Virus record (IMG/VR): IMGVR_UViG_3300017671_000006
Coordinates: 1 to 38,526 of that record
DNA length: 38,526 bases
From: a virus
Strand: one strand, 5' to 3'
Part shown: positions 1 through 7,948 of the stretch, piece after piece
Numbering within the stretch: the stretch's first letter is position 1
Layout of the letters: each line of letters starts with the position of its first letter
Notes under the pieces: model-generated
Database searches by the model: none
What the model was told of the DNA's origin: nothing
The model's input: the letters and a program-made list of their open reading frames with translations, nothing else
Made by a program: the position numbers and the translations under genes

Positions 1-804
1 TCACGCGCCGGTGATAATCAGTTCCCTAGCCGGTGTCACTGGTCCGCTGCGGCGATAGTTGAGGGTAACCTCCTGGAGGGTGAAGCCAGTGAAGATTTCG
101 CGGATCTCGGGGGTGTCGTTGATCGACAGGATAAAGGTCCCCTGAAGGCCCGCTAAGAGGTCCCTCAGACACCCGAAATCGGCCTCTGAAAACAGGTTCT
201 TCCCATAGTCGTCGGTGCAGCCCCAATACGGCGGGTCGCAGTAGAACAGCGCGCCTGGGCGATCGTACTGCCGGATCATCTGCTCGTAAGGCCGACACTC
301 GATGATGACGCCGCTGAGCCGCTCGTGCACGTCCTCCAGCATCGAGGCCAGCTTCGTCAGATCGAACCGCGCGCCGTTGGTGTAGCTGACGCCGAAGGTG
401 CGCCGGTCGACCTCGCCGCCGAACGCCAGGCGCTGGAGATACAGGAAGCGCGCCGCGCGCTCCAAGTCGGTCATCGTCTCCGGGTCGACCTTCATCAACC
501 GCTCAAACTCCGCCCGGCTGCTGAGCTGCCATTTGAGCGTGTCCATGAATTGCGGGTAATGCCGCTGGAGGATGCGGAAGAGGTTGGCCACGTCGCGACT
601 GCGGTCGTTGATGACCTCACAGACCGGGCGATGCTTGCGGCGGAAAAACACGCCGCCCATCCCGACGAACGGCTCGGCATAGAGCTTGTGGTCGATCTTG
701 CCGATCATCTCGACCAGTCGGCCGGACAGGGCACGCTTGCCGCCGACCCAAGGGGCGACGGGCTTCACCGGGCGAACCGGCATCAAACTAAACGACTCTT
801 TCAT
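1..804 (-). CDS. Dam-like DNA adenine N6-methyltransferase (D12 class)
   Basis: Predicted to transfer a methyl group from SAM to adenine N6 in DNA. The 267-residue protein has the D12-class layout: PWVGGKR near residues 18-24 (SAM-binding motif of Dam), EPFVGMGG near 44-51, and the catalytic DPPY at 190-193. Length matches Dam (about 270). It is the last gene of the late rightward module, behind Gam and separated from it by a 129-bp hairpin-rich gap. Mu carries its DNA-modification gene mom at the same end, so a role in protecting phage DNA from host restriction is inferred. The target site cannot be told from sequence. The stop codon is the first three bases of the window, so nothing beyond it is visible. 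Confidence 0.92.
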   Translation of the reverse strand: MKESFSLMPVRPVKPVAPWVGGKRALSGRLVEMIGKIDHKLYAEPFVGMGGVFFRRKHRPVCEVINDRSRDVANLFRILQRHYPQFMDTLKWQLSSRAEFERLMKVDPETMTDLERAARFLYLQRLAFGGEVDRRTFGVSYTNGARFDLTKLASMLEDVHERLSGVIIECRPYEQMIRQYDRPGALFYCDPPYWGCTDDYGKNLFSEADFGCLRDLLAGLQGTFILSINDTPEIREIFTGFTLQEVTLNYRRSGPVTPARELIITGA

Positions 805-933
805 TGTTCACATCTCATAAGGCCCTCGCCGGTGCGCCGGTGGAGGGGATCAAGGGACCGCTGCAGCGGTCTTGAGATGCGCGGTTCGTTCGCGCGGCTG
901 AGGGGCGCGCCAACGCCCCTTGGCCTCCCTCCG
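805..933. repeat. Intergenic gap with three inverted repeats
   Basis: The gap between Gam and the Dam-like gene holds a perfect 16-bp palindrome, GACCGCTGCAGCGGTC (856-871). It also holds a 7-bp-stem hairpin (AGGGGCG 901-907 with CGCCCCT 914-920) and a weaker CCCTC/GAGGG pair (823-827 with 843-847). None is followed by a T run on either strand, so they are not convincing intrinsic terminators. A regulatory site for the methyltransferase is possible. TATGAG at 819-814 on the minus strand could be its -10 element. Confidence 0.5.
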
Positions 934-1527
934 TTACGAGGTCGGCCGGGTCTGCGATTCCATGTCGATCGGCGCTTCGTCCTCGCCGGTGCGGATGAAG
1001 AATTCCTCGGCCTGCACAACGACGAATCCGCCCGATTTGAAATGGCGCTGAGCTTCCTGCACGGTCGGTGCCGCTTGTTGCTTCGCGTTCAACGCCGCGA
1101 TGATCGCCGCCTTGTCGATCTCTTCCTTGACCCGAATGTAACGAACGCGCCCGCCCCACCGCAGGCCCTTGAGCCACGCCAGCGCGGCCTCGGCCTTCAT
1201 GCCCTTAGGCAGCTTCAGCTTGGGCATGCCGGTGCGCTCACCCAGGACGATCGGGCCGAGCTCGATCGAGCGGCGCTTCCCTTTGGTCAGCTCGTCCGCG
1301 TTGGTGGCCCACCACGCGCGCAGGCCGGCAAAAGCCGTCTGCAGCTGGGGCTCGATCGTCTCCATGGTGATGGCATGGGTCGATTTGGCGTCGGCGATCT
1401 GCTTGTCGAGAAACGCCTGGGCGCGGGCAGCGGCCTGCTCCAGCGCGACATAGCGATCGGCCAAAGCGATCGCCTCGGCCATGGTCTGCGGCGCGTCGAC
1501 TGCCGCTGCCTTCCTGCGCTTGGCCAT
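934..1527 (-). CDS. gam: Gam-like host-nuclease inhibitor
   Basis: This 197-residue protein resembles Mu Gam, which binds double-stranded DNA ends and shields them from host exonucleases such as RecBCD. Visible features are a lysine-rich start (MAKRRKAAAV), a long helical segment with alternating charged residues, and the TKGKRRSIELGPIVLGERTG-type strand region typical of the family. The start at 1527 is chosen because its ATG overlaps the upstream stop (TGATG); the open frame extends further upstream but reads as low-complexity shadow there. In Mu, gam is an early gene near A and B. Here it sits at the end of the late tail-fibre operon, next to the Dam-like gene, which implies late rather than early expression. 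Confidence 0.85.
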   Translation of the reverse strand: MAKRRKAAAVDAPQTMAEAIALADRYVALEQAAARAQAFLDKQIADAKSTHAITMETIEPQLQTAFAGLRAWWATNADELTKGKRRSIELGPIVLGERTGMPKLKLPKGMKAEAALAWLKGLRWGGRVRYIRVKEEIDKAAIIAALNAKQQAAPTVQEAQRHFKSGGFVVVQAEEFFIRTGEDEAPIDMESQTRPTS

Positions 1528-2006
1528 CAGATCGAGCCTCCAGCGTTGTTGTCGGGCGCTTCCGGCCAGTCGGTGCCCGTCATGTCGAGGTCGCGCAGCT
1601 GCTGGCGATAGTCCGCCCAGTTGGCTTTCAGCGACAGATCGTCGGCCAGCGTATCGGCCAGCTGGGTCCAATCGCTGGCGGCGAGCAGGCGATCGCGCTG
1701 GGTGCGGCGGGCCGCAAGCAGCTCCTCGGCCGAGCGGACCTGGTCGACCGCGATCGGCTTGCGGCCGCGCGCGATGATCTGCTTTCCCTGGGCCACTTCG
1801 CGCATTAGCGCGGCATGCTCGGCATCGCTGATCGGCACGGCGTCGTCGGGCATCCTGCAGGCCGGGTTGGGCATCATCTCTGGGCGCTTGCCCGCCTTGC
1901 GCTCGCGCGCGGTCTGGGGCTTCTCGATCTCGAACGCACCATGGATCGCCTCGTCATAGAAGGACACGGTGGAGGGGCTGAAGAACTTGCGCATGGGCTT
2001 GGACAT
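1527..2006 (-). CDS. Tail fibre assembly chaperone
   Basis: 159 residues. The C-terminal third (about 100-142: RDRLLAASDWTQLADTLADD followed by WADYRQQLRDLD) is the hallmark of phage tail-fibre assembly proteins, in which a short RxxLLxxSDWT...WxxYRQxLRD module ends the chain. It is expected to help the upstream fibre protein fold or trimerise. It follows the fibre gene by 12 bp, with a good AAGGAG ribosome-binding site 8 nt before the ATG, and overlaps gam at its stop. Confidence 0.82.
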   Translation of the reverse strand: MSKPMRKFFSPSTVSFYDEAIHGAFEIEKPQTARERKAGKRPEMMPNPACRMPDDAVPISDAEHAALMREVAQGKQIIARGRKPIAVDQVRSAEELLAARRTQRDRLLAASDWTQLADTLADDLSLKANWADYRQQLRDLDMTGTDWPEAPDNNAGGSI

Positions 2007-2018
2007 GGGTGAGGCTCC

Positions 2019-2690
2019 TTAAAAACCGATCGCGAAGACGACGCCGGTGGTGCCCTCGTCGCGCGCGCTGAAAACTGTCACGGTGCTGGCCGATCGGTTC
2101 GAGACGAACGGGTCGTTGTCCTGGGCGTTGGTCAGTGCACCGCCGCCAGAGAAGTCGGCGAACACGCACTGGCTGGGAAACGTGGTCGGCAGGGTGACGT
2201 TGGTCGACCCGTTGGCGCTGACCGATGCCGTGGTCCACTGCATGATCACGCCGCCGAGCAGGGTGATGTAGCCGCTCGCTGCCAGGACCTTGCCGCCGAT
2301 GCCGCCCGCCAGCGCCAGCGGGGTGACCGCCTTGGTGTCATCGGTGCCCGCCGCGACATCGGCCGCGAGCGCCTTGGGCACCGTGATGACGCGGTTCGTG
2401 GTCAGGTCGCCGCCGCCCGTCGCCAGGCCAGCGCCGGTTACAGTGAGCGTCGTCGGGACTGCGCCATCGCCATCGCCGACGACGCCCGCGATCATCGCAA
2501 CGATCGCATCGCGCAGCTGGTCGTAATTGTCCTTTTCCAGATCGATGCCGGCGTCCTCGATCACGCGCGCAATGTTCTCCTGCATGTCGTTGAGCCAGGC
2601 AGCGCCCAGACGGGTGGCCTGCTGGCCGATCGCCGGGTTGCCTTCCTGGAACCTGCCGGCGACCGCGCCGGATGTGTCTACTCTATGCAT
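2019..2690 (-). CDS. Tail fibre protein with gp53-like C-terminal domain
   Basis: 223 residues. The first ~65 residues (RFQEGNPAIGQQATRLGAAWLNDMQENI...) are the usual N-terminal attachment segment of short phage fibre or collar proteins. The middle is Gly/Thr/Val-rich. The end, from about 140 (GYITLLGGVIMQWTTASVSA... TLPTTFPSQC), matches the gp53-like fibre tip fold that carries receptor contacts. The start is supported by GAGGAG 8 nt upstream. It lies directly after the gp48-like baseplate gene and before its chaperone, the standard Mu-like order. It is short, so receptor binding may be shared with the SGNH protein encoded at 23572-25965. Confidence 0.85.
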   Translation of the reverse strand: MHRVDTSGAVAGRFQEGNPAIGQQATRLGAAWLNDMQENIARVIEDAGIDLEKDNYDQLRDAIVAMIAGVVGDGDGAVPTTLTVTGAGLATGGGDLTTNRVITVPKALAADVAAGTDDTKAVTPLALAGGIGGKVLAASGYITLLGGVIMQWTTASVSANGSTNVTLPTTFPSQCVFADFSGGGALTNAQDNDPFVSNRSASTVTVFSARDEGTTGVVFAIGF

Positions 2691-2702
2691 CGTGGCATCT
2701 CC

Positions 2703-3380
2703 TCAGATTGCGGGGCCTGGTTGGGTGAAATTGATCCAGAAGGCCGCGTCGGGCTCGATCTGGTAGGCGAACAGCACCACGGTATGGGCTGGCGATGCGC
2801 GGCGAATCGCGCACTCGATGTCGATCGCGCCGAAGCCGCGAAGCCTGCCGCCGACCTCGTCGCCGACCTTCAGATAGGCAAAGAAATCGGCGCTGGTCGG
2901 GAGGTCGCCTTCGAACGGCTCGACGTTGACCGTCCAGGCGAACTGCCAGTCCTCGCCATTGACCGGATCGCCTGCGAGCATCCCGACGCGGGCGCAGCGA
3001 TGCTCGATGATGGTGATGAAATAGCCGAGGCGCGCAGCCAGCTCCGCGAAATAGGCGCGGCTCTGCCCGCCGATCCCGGTGATCTTCTGGCGCAGGGCGA
3101 CGCGACGCTCGCTGACATTGTCCGGCGCCTTGAAGCATGCGTCAGGCAGGCCCAGCACGCGCTCCCAGTCGGGCAGCAGCTCCAGCGTGGTGCGCGGGTC
3201 GGCTTCGTCGATCAGCTGGCCGGCGCGCGCATCGATCCGCGCAAACTCCTCGGCCAGCGCGCCGAGCAGCTGCACCAGGTTGCTGTCCGATGGCGCGTTC
3301 CAGGCTGCGCCCGAGGGCAGCAGCTGGCGCATCTGCGACAGATAGTCGGCGCTGGCGCGCGTGGTCAGGCCCACCGTCAC
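2703..3380 (-). CDS. Mu gp48-like baseplate/tail protein (YmfQ/DUF2313 family)
   Basis: 225 residues, the normal family length. The N-terminal part (DYLSQMRQLLPSGAAWNAPSDSN... WERVLGLPD) and the middle repeat of the region around RRVALRQKITGIGGQSRAYF are typical of YmfQ-type proteins, which bridge the baseplate to the fibres. The start is a GTG at 3380 that overlaps the stop of the J-like gene (GTGA). It sits between the J-like gene and the fibre gene, as in Mu. Confidence 0.88.
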   Translation of the reverse strand: MTVGLTTRASADYLSQMRQLLPSGAAWNAPSDSNLVQLLGALAEEFARIDARAGQLIDEADPRTTLELLPDWERVLGLPDACFKAPDNVSERRVALRQKITGIGGQSRAYFAELAARLGYFITIIEHRCARVGMLAGDPVNGEDWQFAWTVNVEPFEGDLPTSADFFAYLKVGDEVGGRLRGFGAIDIECAIRRASPAHTVVLFAYQIEPDAAFWINFTQPGPAI

Positions 3381-4429
3381 AGGAACGTGACCTCGCCGAG
3401 CGTCAGCATCTCACCAGGACCGGAGACCGGATCGGTGCTGGGCAGCTCCAGATCGTGGAAGGTCTCACCCTGGGCCAGGCTGATCGCCTCGCGGATGCGC
3501 GACAGCCGCAGCGTGCCGCCCGGTTCGGAATCGCGCGCGAACATGTCGTCGAGCTCGGCCATGACAGCGTCCTGCACCGGGCCTGTGTTGGGCGTGAGCC
3601 GGATGATCATGTCGACCGGGCGCGGCACGGGCGCAAAGACCACCAGCTCAGCCGTCACCGGTTTGCGCACGTCGAGATGCGCCTCCATTTCCAGCAGATC
3701 GGCCGAGCCTGGGAAGATGTCCTCGCGGTCATCGAGCACGAACGTGATGCCCACCGTGCCGATACCCATCCAGGCCGGATAGACCCAAGCTCTGGTGACC
3801 TCGGGAAGCTCCAGCGCCCAGCGTTCATAATCGCTGCGCGATCCGCCTTCGGGTGGCTGGCGAACGCGCTGCAGGAAGCGGGCGAGCAGATCTGCATCGT
3901 TCTCCTCGGCCGCGCCGCCCGTCAATCCTGGTGCCTGGACGGTTGCCACCGCGTTGACGCCGGCGACGGCCGAACTGAGCGTCAGGGTGCCATCCTCGGC
4001 CATGTCCGCGCCGGGTCCGCCGTCGATCGACTCGACGGCAATGATCGCCTCGCCGCCAGCGATCACACCGGCAGCGGTCGTGCGATAAACGCCGCCATCG
4101 ACGCGGGTCAGCTGGACGGCCGCGGGGATCGCCGATCCGTTGGTACCGGTGAAGCGCAGCGTGCCGGTCGAGGAAACCGCGGCCTTGCGTTGCACGCCCC
4201 AGATCGATGCCCAGCGTGCAAGGATTTCATCCTCGGCCGTATCGAACGGGATCTGGCGCGCGACAAAGTCGACATAGCCATAAAGGCCCGAGGCGGCACC
4301 CGCATGCGTGCGGCTGAGCACGTCGAGGAGCGAATGCCGCAGACGCGTATCAGCACCCGGCAGCCGGCTCTCGATGTCGGCACGGCCGCGCTCGATCAGC
4401 TCGCTCAGTGTCGGCCGGTTGAAGCTCAT
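3377..4429 (-). CDS. Baseplate wedge protein, Mu gp47 / P2 gpJ family
   Basis: 350 residues beginning MSFNRPTLSELIERGRADIE, a characteristic start for gpJ/gp47 proteins of contractile tails. Central positions show the ALELPEVTRAWVYPAW motif and the ERxxEGGSRSDYExWA-type segment typical of the family. I prefer the ATG at 4429 because it overlaps the gp46 stop by ATGA; a longer form would need a TTG at 4444. The protein forms wedges of the baseplate around the spike. Confidence 0.9.
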   Translation of the reverse strand: MSFNRPTLSELIERGRADIESRLPGADTRLRHSLLDVLSRTHAGAASGLYGYVDFVARQIPFDTAEDEILARWASIWGVQRKAAVSSTGTLRFTGTNGSAIPAAVQLTRVDGGVYRTTAAGVIAGGEAIIAVESIDGGPGADMAEDGTLTLSSAVAGVNAVATVQAPGLTGGAAEENDADLLARFLQRVRQPPEGGSRSDYERWALELPEVTRAWVYPAWMGIGTVGITFVLDDREDIFPGSADLLEMEAHLDVRKPVTAELVVFAPVPRPVDMIIRLTPNTGPVQDAVMAELDDMFARDSEPGGTLRLSRIREAISLAQGETFHDLELPSTDPVSGPGEMLTLGEVTFL

Positions 4430-4884
4430 GCGGATGCCTCCCAAACAAAGTCATAAAGCTCGCGCGCTGGGCCTTGCGGCCGATCCAGCTCGACGCGGAT
4501 GGCGAGCCGCTGGCGTTCCTGCGCCTCGATCTGGACATCCATCCGCGAGGCGATGCCATCGGTCAGCAGCCACTGCAGCGCGGCGATGGTGTATTCGCGG
4601 GCGCGGTTGATCGTGCCTTGCGTGATCTTGGAGCGAGCGAGCAGCCAGAGCAGCGATCCGGTCTCGCCGCGACGGCCTTCGCTGGCTGGGAAATCATCGC
4701 CCCACCAGCCACGCCTGTCGGCCGACTCCTCGGGCAGCGGCGCGTCGGCCGGCGCTCGCGCATCGGTGAACAGGCTGATCAGGATCGCAGTGCGCAGACC
4801 GCCGTCGAGCATGACCGCACCGCGATCGAGAGCGATGTCACCGTGCCAGGCGCCGGCGTTCCAGACGAGGGCAGCGTCCGTCAT
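4426..4884 (-). CDS. Mu gp46-like baseplate protein
   Basis: 152 residues. Recognised by the gp46 pattern: LFTDARAPADAPLPEESADRRGWWGDDFP near residues 39-67, then GSLLWLLARSKIT, a basic element found in gp46/P2 gpW-type baseplate proteins. ATGA overlaps both neighbours. It is a structural component of the baseplate. Confidence 0.88.
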   Translation of the reverse strand: MTDAALVWNAGAWHGDIALDRGAVMLDGGLRTAILISLFTDARAPADAPLPEESADRRGWWGDDFPASEGRRGETGSLLWLLARSKITQGTINRAREYTIAALQWLLTDGIASRMDVQIEAQERQRLAIRVELDRPQGPARELYDFVWEASA

Positions 4885-5123
4885 GCGCCACGCTCCGCAA
4901 GCCGGTCGCGGATGATCTCCAGCAAGGTCACCGCCCGGATGATCCCGCCGCCAATTTCGAACAGCATGGTGCCGCCGCGCGGGCCGAGCTGGCCGTCGAT
5001 CGCCTGCAGCGTGATCGCCACGGTGCGCTCGGAAGCCGACACCACCGCTGGCAACTGGGAATCGCGCGGCAATGTCAGCTCGGCGATCGCGTCCTCGATC
5101 ATCAAAAGGATGTCGTCGTTCAT
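4881..5123 (-). CDS. Hypothetical protein inserted between gp45-like and gp46-like genes
   Basis: 80 residues, not recognised. Mostly alpha/beta with hydrophobic patches, acidic (LLMIEDAIAELTLP near the start, TLLEIIRDRLAERGA at the end), no membrane segment or cysteines. It is joined by ATGA at both ends, so it is translated with the baseplate genes. A small baseplate or assembly factor is likely from position alone. Confidence 0.7.
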   Translation of the reverse strand: MNDDILLMIEDAIAELTLPRDSQLPAVVSASERTVAITLQAIDGQLGPRGGTMLFEIGGGIIRAVTLLEIIRDRLAERGA

Positions 5124-5638
5124 GCTGATTTCACCTTGTTGCTGCCGCTTATGATCTTGCCGGTGCCGAGATCCACGTCGTCGCCGATCCGGGCGACCTT
5201 CTGGCCACCCTCAGCGCCCAGGTTCACGTCATCGCTTTCGACGATCACCTTGGGCGCTGTGACCTTGACCTCGTTCTCGCTGACGATCTCGATCCGGTCG
5301 CGCGCCAGCTTCACCATCTGGCCCTGGTCGTCGAAAAGCGCGACCTCGCCCGCTTCCAGCCCGGTCAGGCGATAGCGGCGGTCCTCGACCTTGATCACGA
5401 TCATGTGGCTGCGAAGGCCACCGACGGCGACCGCGACAGCCTCGGCACCGGGCAGCGGCACGCTGGTGAAGCCATAATCCTGGTACCGCTCGACACCGTC
5501 CTGGGTCTCGCCCTCAAGCAGTTCGATCTGGACACTCTGCGCCTTGGTTACGTCGTCGACCAGGCGCACGATCGCGCGGGCGACCATGAGGCGCACCCGT
5601 CCCTCCAGCGGCTTGATGAACCTCTGCAGCCCGTTCAT
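5120..5638 (-). CDS. Baseplate assembly/spike protein, Mu gp45 (gpV-like)
   Basis: 172 residues from the ATG at 5638, which overlaps the stop of the gpP-like gene (ATGA). The upstream extension of the frame lacks family resemblance. The start MNGLQRFIKPLEGRVRLMVARA is the Mu gp45 signature. The OB-fold region (QIELLEGETQDGVERYQDYGFTSVP) precedes a C-terminal run of alternating polar/hydrophobic residues (about 110-165), which in this family forms the triple-stranded beta-helix of the membrane-piercing spike. Mu gp45 binds a metal at an HxH tip; no such tip is seen here, the tail ending in GSNKVKSA. Confidence 0.88.
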   Translation of the reverse strand: MNGLQRFIKPLEGRVRLMVARAIVRLVDDVTKAQSVQIELLEGETQDGVERYQDYGFTSVPLPGAEAVAVAVGGLRSHMIVIKVEDRRYRLTGLEAGEVALFDDQGQMVKLARDRIEIVSENEVKVTAPKVIVESDDVNLGAEGGQKVARIGDDVDLGTGKIISGSNKVKSA

Positions 5639-6702
5639 GGGCCCACCTGCGAAGCGTTGGCACCGGCAGGAACCGGCATCAGCGTCCATGCCTCGGGACG
5701 TTCGAGCTGCAGCGTCGTCGTGGTGCCGCCGTCGTTGCCGCGCTGGAATGTCACGCCGCTGATCAGCATCTCGCCGCCGAGATAGGCGGATGGCGCATCG
5801 ACCTCGACCCGGCTGTCCGGACGCCAGAGGTTGCCCTTGGGATCGCGCCAGCCTTGTACCGTTGCGGTGCCGGGCTGGCTGCGCGCTGCACGGGTGCTGG
5901 CTTCCCAGTCCGCACGCTTCTGGGCGGATGTCTTGTCGCTCTGCTCTTCGGCGATGATGATCAGCGGACGATAGCGGCCGATCGCGGTATCCTTGGAGCT
6001 GGCACCGATCAGCGTGACCGCCTCACCGTTGCGCTCGTCGCTGCCGGCAGCCTGCCCCTTGACCACATATTCGCTGAAGCGATCGGTCACATCATGGTCG
6101 GCCGCGATGTCGAGAAGGTTTTCGCCTTCGGCCAGGCGCGCGATCACCGCGCCCTTGGCGGGCTGTCCGATCAACAGCGAGCCGTCGCTCTGGGTCCATC
6201 CGATCAGTCCGCGGAACTTAAGCAGCCGCTCGATCGCCGACCACACGCTCTCGCCCTGCTGAAGCGCGAACTGGGGGATATTGGGGCCGACGTCGCCGGT
6301 GATCTGCACGGTGATCTTGAACGGGGCGACCAAGGCGTCGACGATCGTCTTGAGCGGCACATTCCGCCAGCTGCCGGGCTTGTGAACTGCCGAGCAGTCG
6401 ACCAGGTCTGCCGTCCGATCGCGGCCGGAGATCGAGATGGCGTGCTCGGCCGAGGTCAGCGATGCCGAGAGCTTGTCGATATAACCGGTGATCAGCGTCT
6501 GGAATCCGGCCTCGTCCGATCCTGCCAGCAGCATGCATTCGGCACCGGCGCGCAGCGGCCATCGCGCCGCATCGGTGCGCTCGCGGCTCGCCAGGCGCAG
6601 GTCGAACTCGCCGTGGACGGTATCGAGCGCGCGGCGGACGCTCAGCTCGGTCCATCCGGCATAGCGCACGCCGTCGAGCAGCAGGACGATATCATCCGCC
6701 AT
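5635..6702 (-). CDS. Baseplate hub protein, Mu gp44 (gpP) family
   Basis: 355 residues. MADDIVLLLDGVRYAGWTELSVRRALD... is the characteristic start of Mu P-like hub proteins, related to the late-control D / gp27 fold that forms the hub above the spike. DVTDRFSEYVVKGQ near 210 and GWRDPKGNLWRPDSRVEVDAP near 290 are also family features. It overlaps the N-like gene by 11 nt and the gp45-like gene by ATGA. Confidence 0.9.
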   Translation of the reverse strand: MADDIVLLLDGVRYAGWTELSVRRALDTVHGEFDLRLASRERTDAARWPLRAGAECMLLAGSDEAGFQTLITGYIDKLSASLTSAEHAISISGRDRTADLVDCSAVHKPGSWRNVPLKTIVDALVAPFKITVQITGDVGPNIPQFALQQGESVWSAIERLLKFRGLIGWTQSDGSLLIGQPAKGAVIARLAEGENLLDIAADHDVTDRFSEYVVKGQAAGSDERNGEAVTLIGASSKDTAIGRYRPLIIIAEEQSDKTSAQKRADWEASTRAARSQPGTATVQGWRDPKGNLWRPDSRVEVDAPSAYLGGEMLISGVTFQRGNDGGTTTTLQLERPEAWTLMPVPAGANASQVGP

Positions 6703-7948
6703 TGCCAGCTCCTGCGCCTGGCCGCGCGGCCGAGAGCACCTTCAGCGTCACGCCGCCCGGTACGAAGCCGGGATGGCGGACCCGGTTGCGGGCAGCGATA
6801 TCGGCTGCGCGCGCCTCGACGCCGCCTGACGCTGGGCCGACGCCATAGAGCCGATTGGCAACGCGCAGCGCAGGCTGTGTCGCGCCGATCGGCAGGTCGT
6901 GCACGCGCGCCAGGGTGCCGCCGCGCTGTGTGATGTCACGCACCGCCGCGCGGCGCAGACCGTCAAACAAAGCCGCGCGATCGTCGTTGCCGGCGTCGGC
7001 CGCGCGCATCGCCAGCAGATCGAGGCGAGCGCTTACGCGGTCACGCATGGCAGTCGCATCCTCATAGCTGGCAAACGACGTGCGGCTGGCGGCACGCACC
7101 AGCTCGGCAGCTGCTGCCGAGGTATAGAGGTGGACGAAGGCAGCCTGGTTGTCCGCCTGGCGCTGGCGTGATGGCGTGGTGCCGATCACCGGCTTGAGGC
7201 TGTCACCAAAGGCCGTCATCCGCATAAAGCTCTCGACGCGCACCCGGCCGTTGCTGCCGAGCGCCTGCACGGTGCTGACCAGGCCGACCACCGCCTGGCC
7301 GAGCCGCAGGGGCTCGCGCAGCAGCGACTGGATGTTGTCGGGCAGGAATCGCAGGCCAGCATCGAAGGCGCGTAAGGCCGGCCCAAGCCCGCCCTGGGCG
7401 GCAGCGACGAACTGGGTGAGCGTTGCAGCGCCAGTGACGAGATCGGCTGCAGCATCGCTGACAAAATCAGCCACATTGCCGATGTCAAAGCCATTGTCGA
7501 AAGCGCCGGCTGCGCCTGCGAGCACGTCGTCGGCTTCCGATCCAGCCAGCGCAGCACCGTCCAGTGCGGCCGACACAGCTACGGCCACACCCGATTCGAC
7601 GAACTCGATCGAGAAGCGGCACATTCCGCCCTCCTCGGTGTCCTCGGTCTGGCGATAGCTGAGCACGTTGACGTTCATCGATCCGTAGAACGGATGCACC
7701 AGCAGACCGGGGCCAAAAGCCTCCAGTGCGTCGATCAACGCGTCGCGACCGCCACGGTAATCGATGCCGGTGATCCAGCAGTCGATCGAGAAGGCGCGAG
7801 ACGACCGGCCAAGGTCCTCGGTTACCGGATCATCACGTCCGGGGAACTCATGGGTGACAACGCGCCTGCCGCCTGTCCGCTCGTGATACTCGGTGCGGAA
7901 GGCTGCACCGCGGAAGCTGCCGGGCTGGTATTGATCGCGCCAGGTCAT
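6692..7948 (-). CDS. Mu gpN-like tail/DNA circulation protein
   Basis: 418 residues. The N-terminal domain (MTWRDQYQPGSFRGAAFRTE ... GRRVVTHEFPGRDDPVTEDLGR) is the conserved DNA-circularisation N-terminus of Mu gpN, a baseplate hub partner despite its historical name. The remaining two thirds are helical and alanine-rich. ATGA overlap with the tape measure gene upstream; the order tape measure, N, P matches Mu. Confidence 0.9.
   Translation of the reverse strand: MTWRDQYQPGSFRGAAFRTEYHERTGGRRVVTHEFPGRDDPVTEDLGRSSRAFSIDCWITGIDYRGGRDALIDALEAFGPGLLVHPFYGSMNVNVLSYRQTEDTEEGGMCRFSIEFVESGVAVAVSAALDGAALAGSEADDVLAGAAGAFDNGFDIGNVADFVSDAAADLVTGAATLTQFVAAAQGGLGPALRAFDAGLRFLPDNIQSLLREPLRLGQAVVGLVSTVQALGSNGRVRVESFMRMTAFGDSLKPVIGTTPSRQRQADNQAAFVHLYTSAAAAELVRAASRTSFASYEDATAMRDRVSARLDLLAMRAADAGNDDRAALFDGLRRAAVRDITQRGGTLARVHDLPIGATQPALRVANRLYGVGPASGGVEARAADIAARNRVRHPGFVPGGVTLKVLSAARPGAGAGNGG

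Noticed and set aside
856-871. Palindrome as intrinsic terminator after gam
   Set aside because: No T run on either strand after the stem.
325-1611. A plus-strand frame of 428 codons opposite the Dam-like and Gam genes
   Set aside because: Shadow composition, and both minus-strand genes are well recognised.
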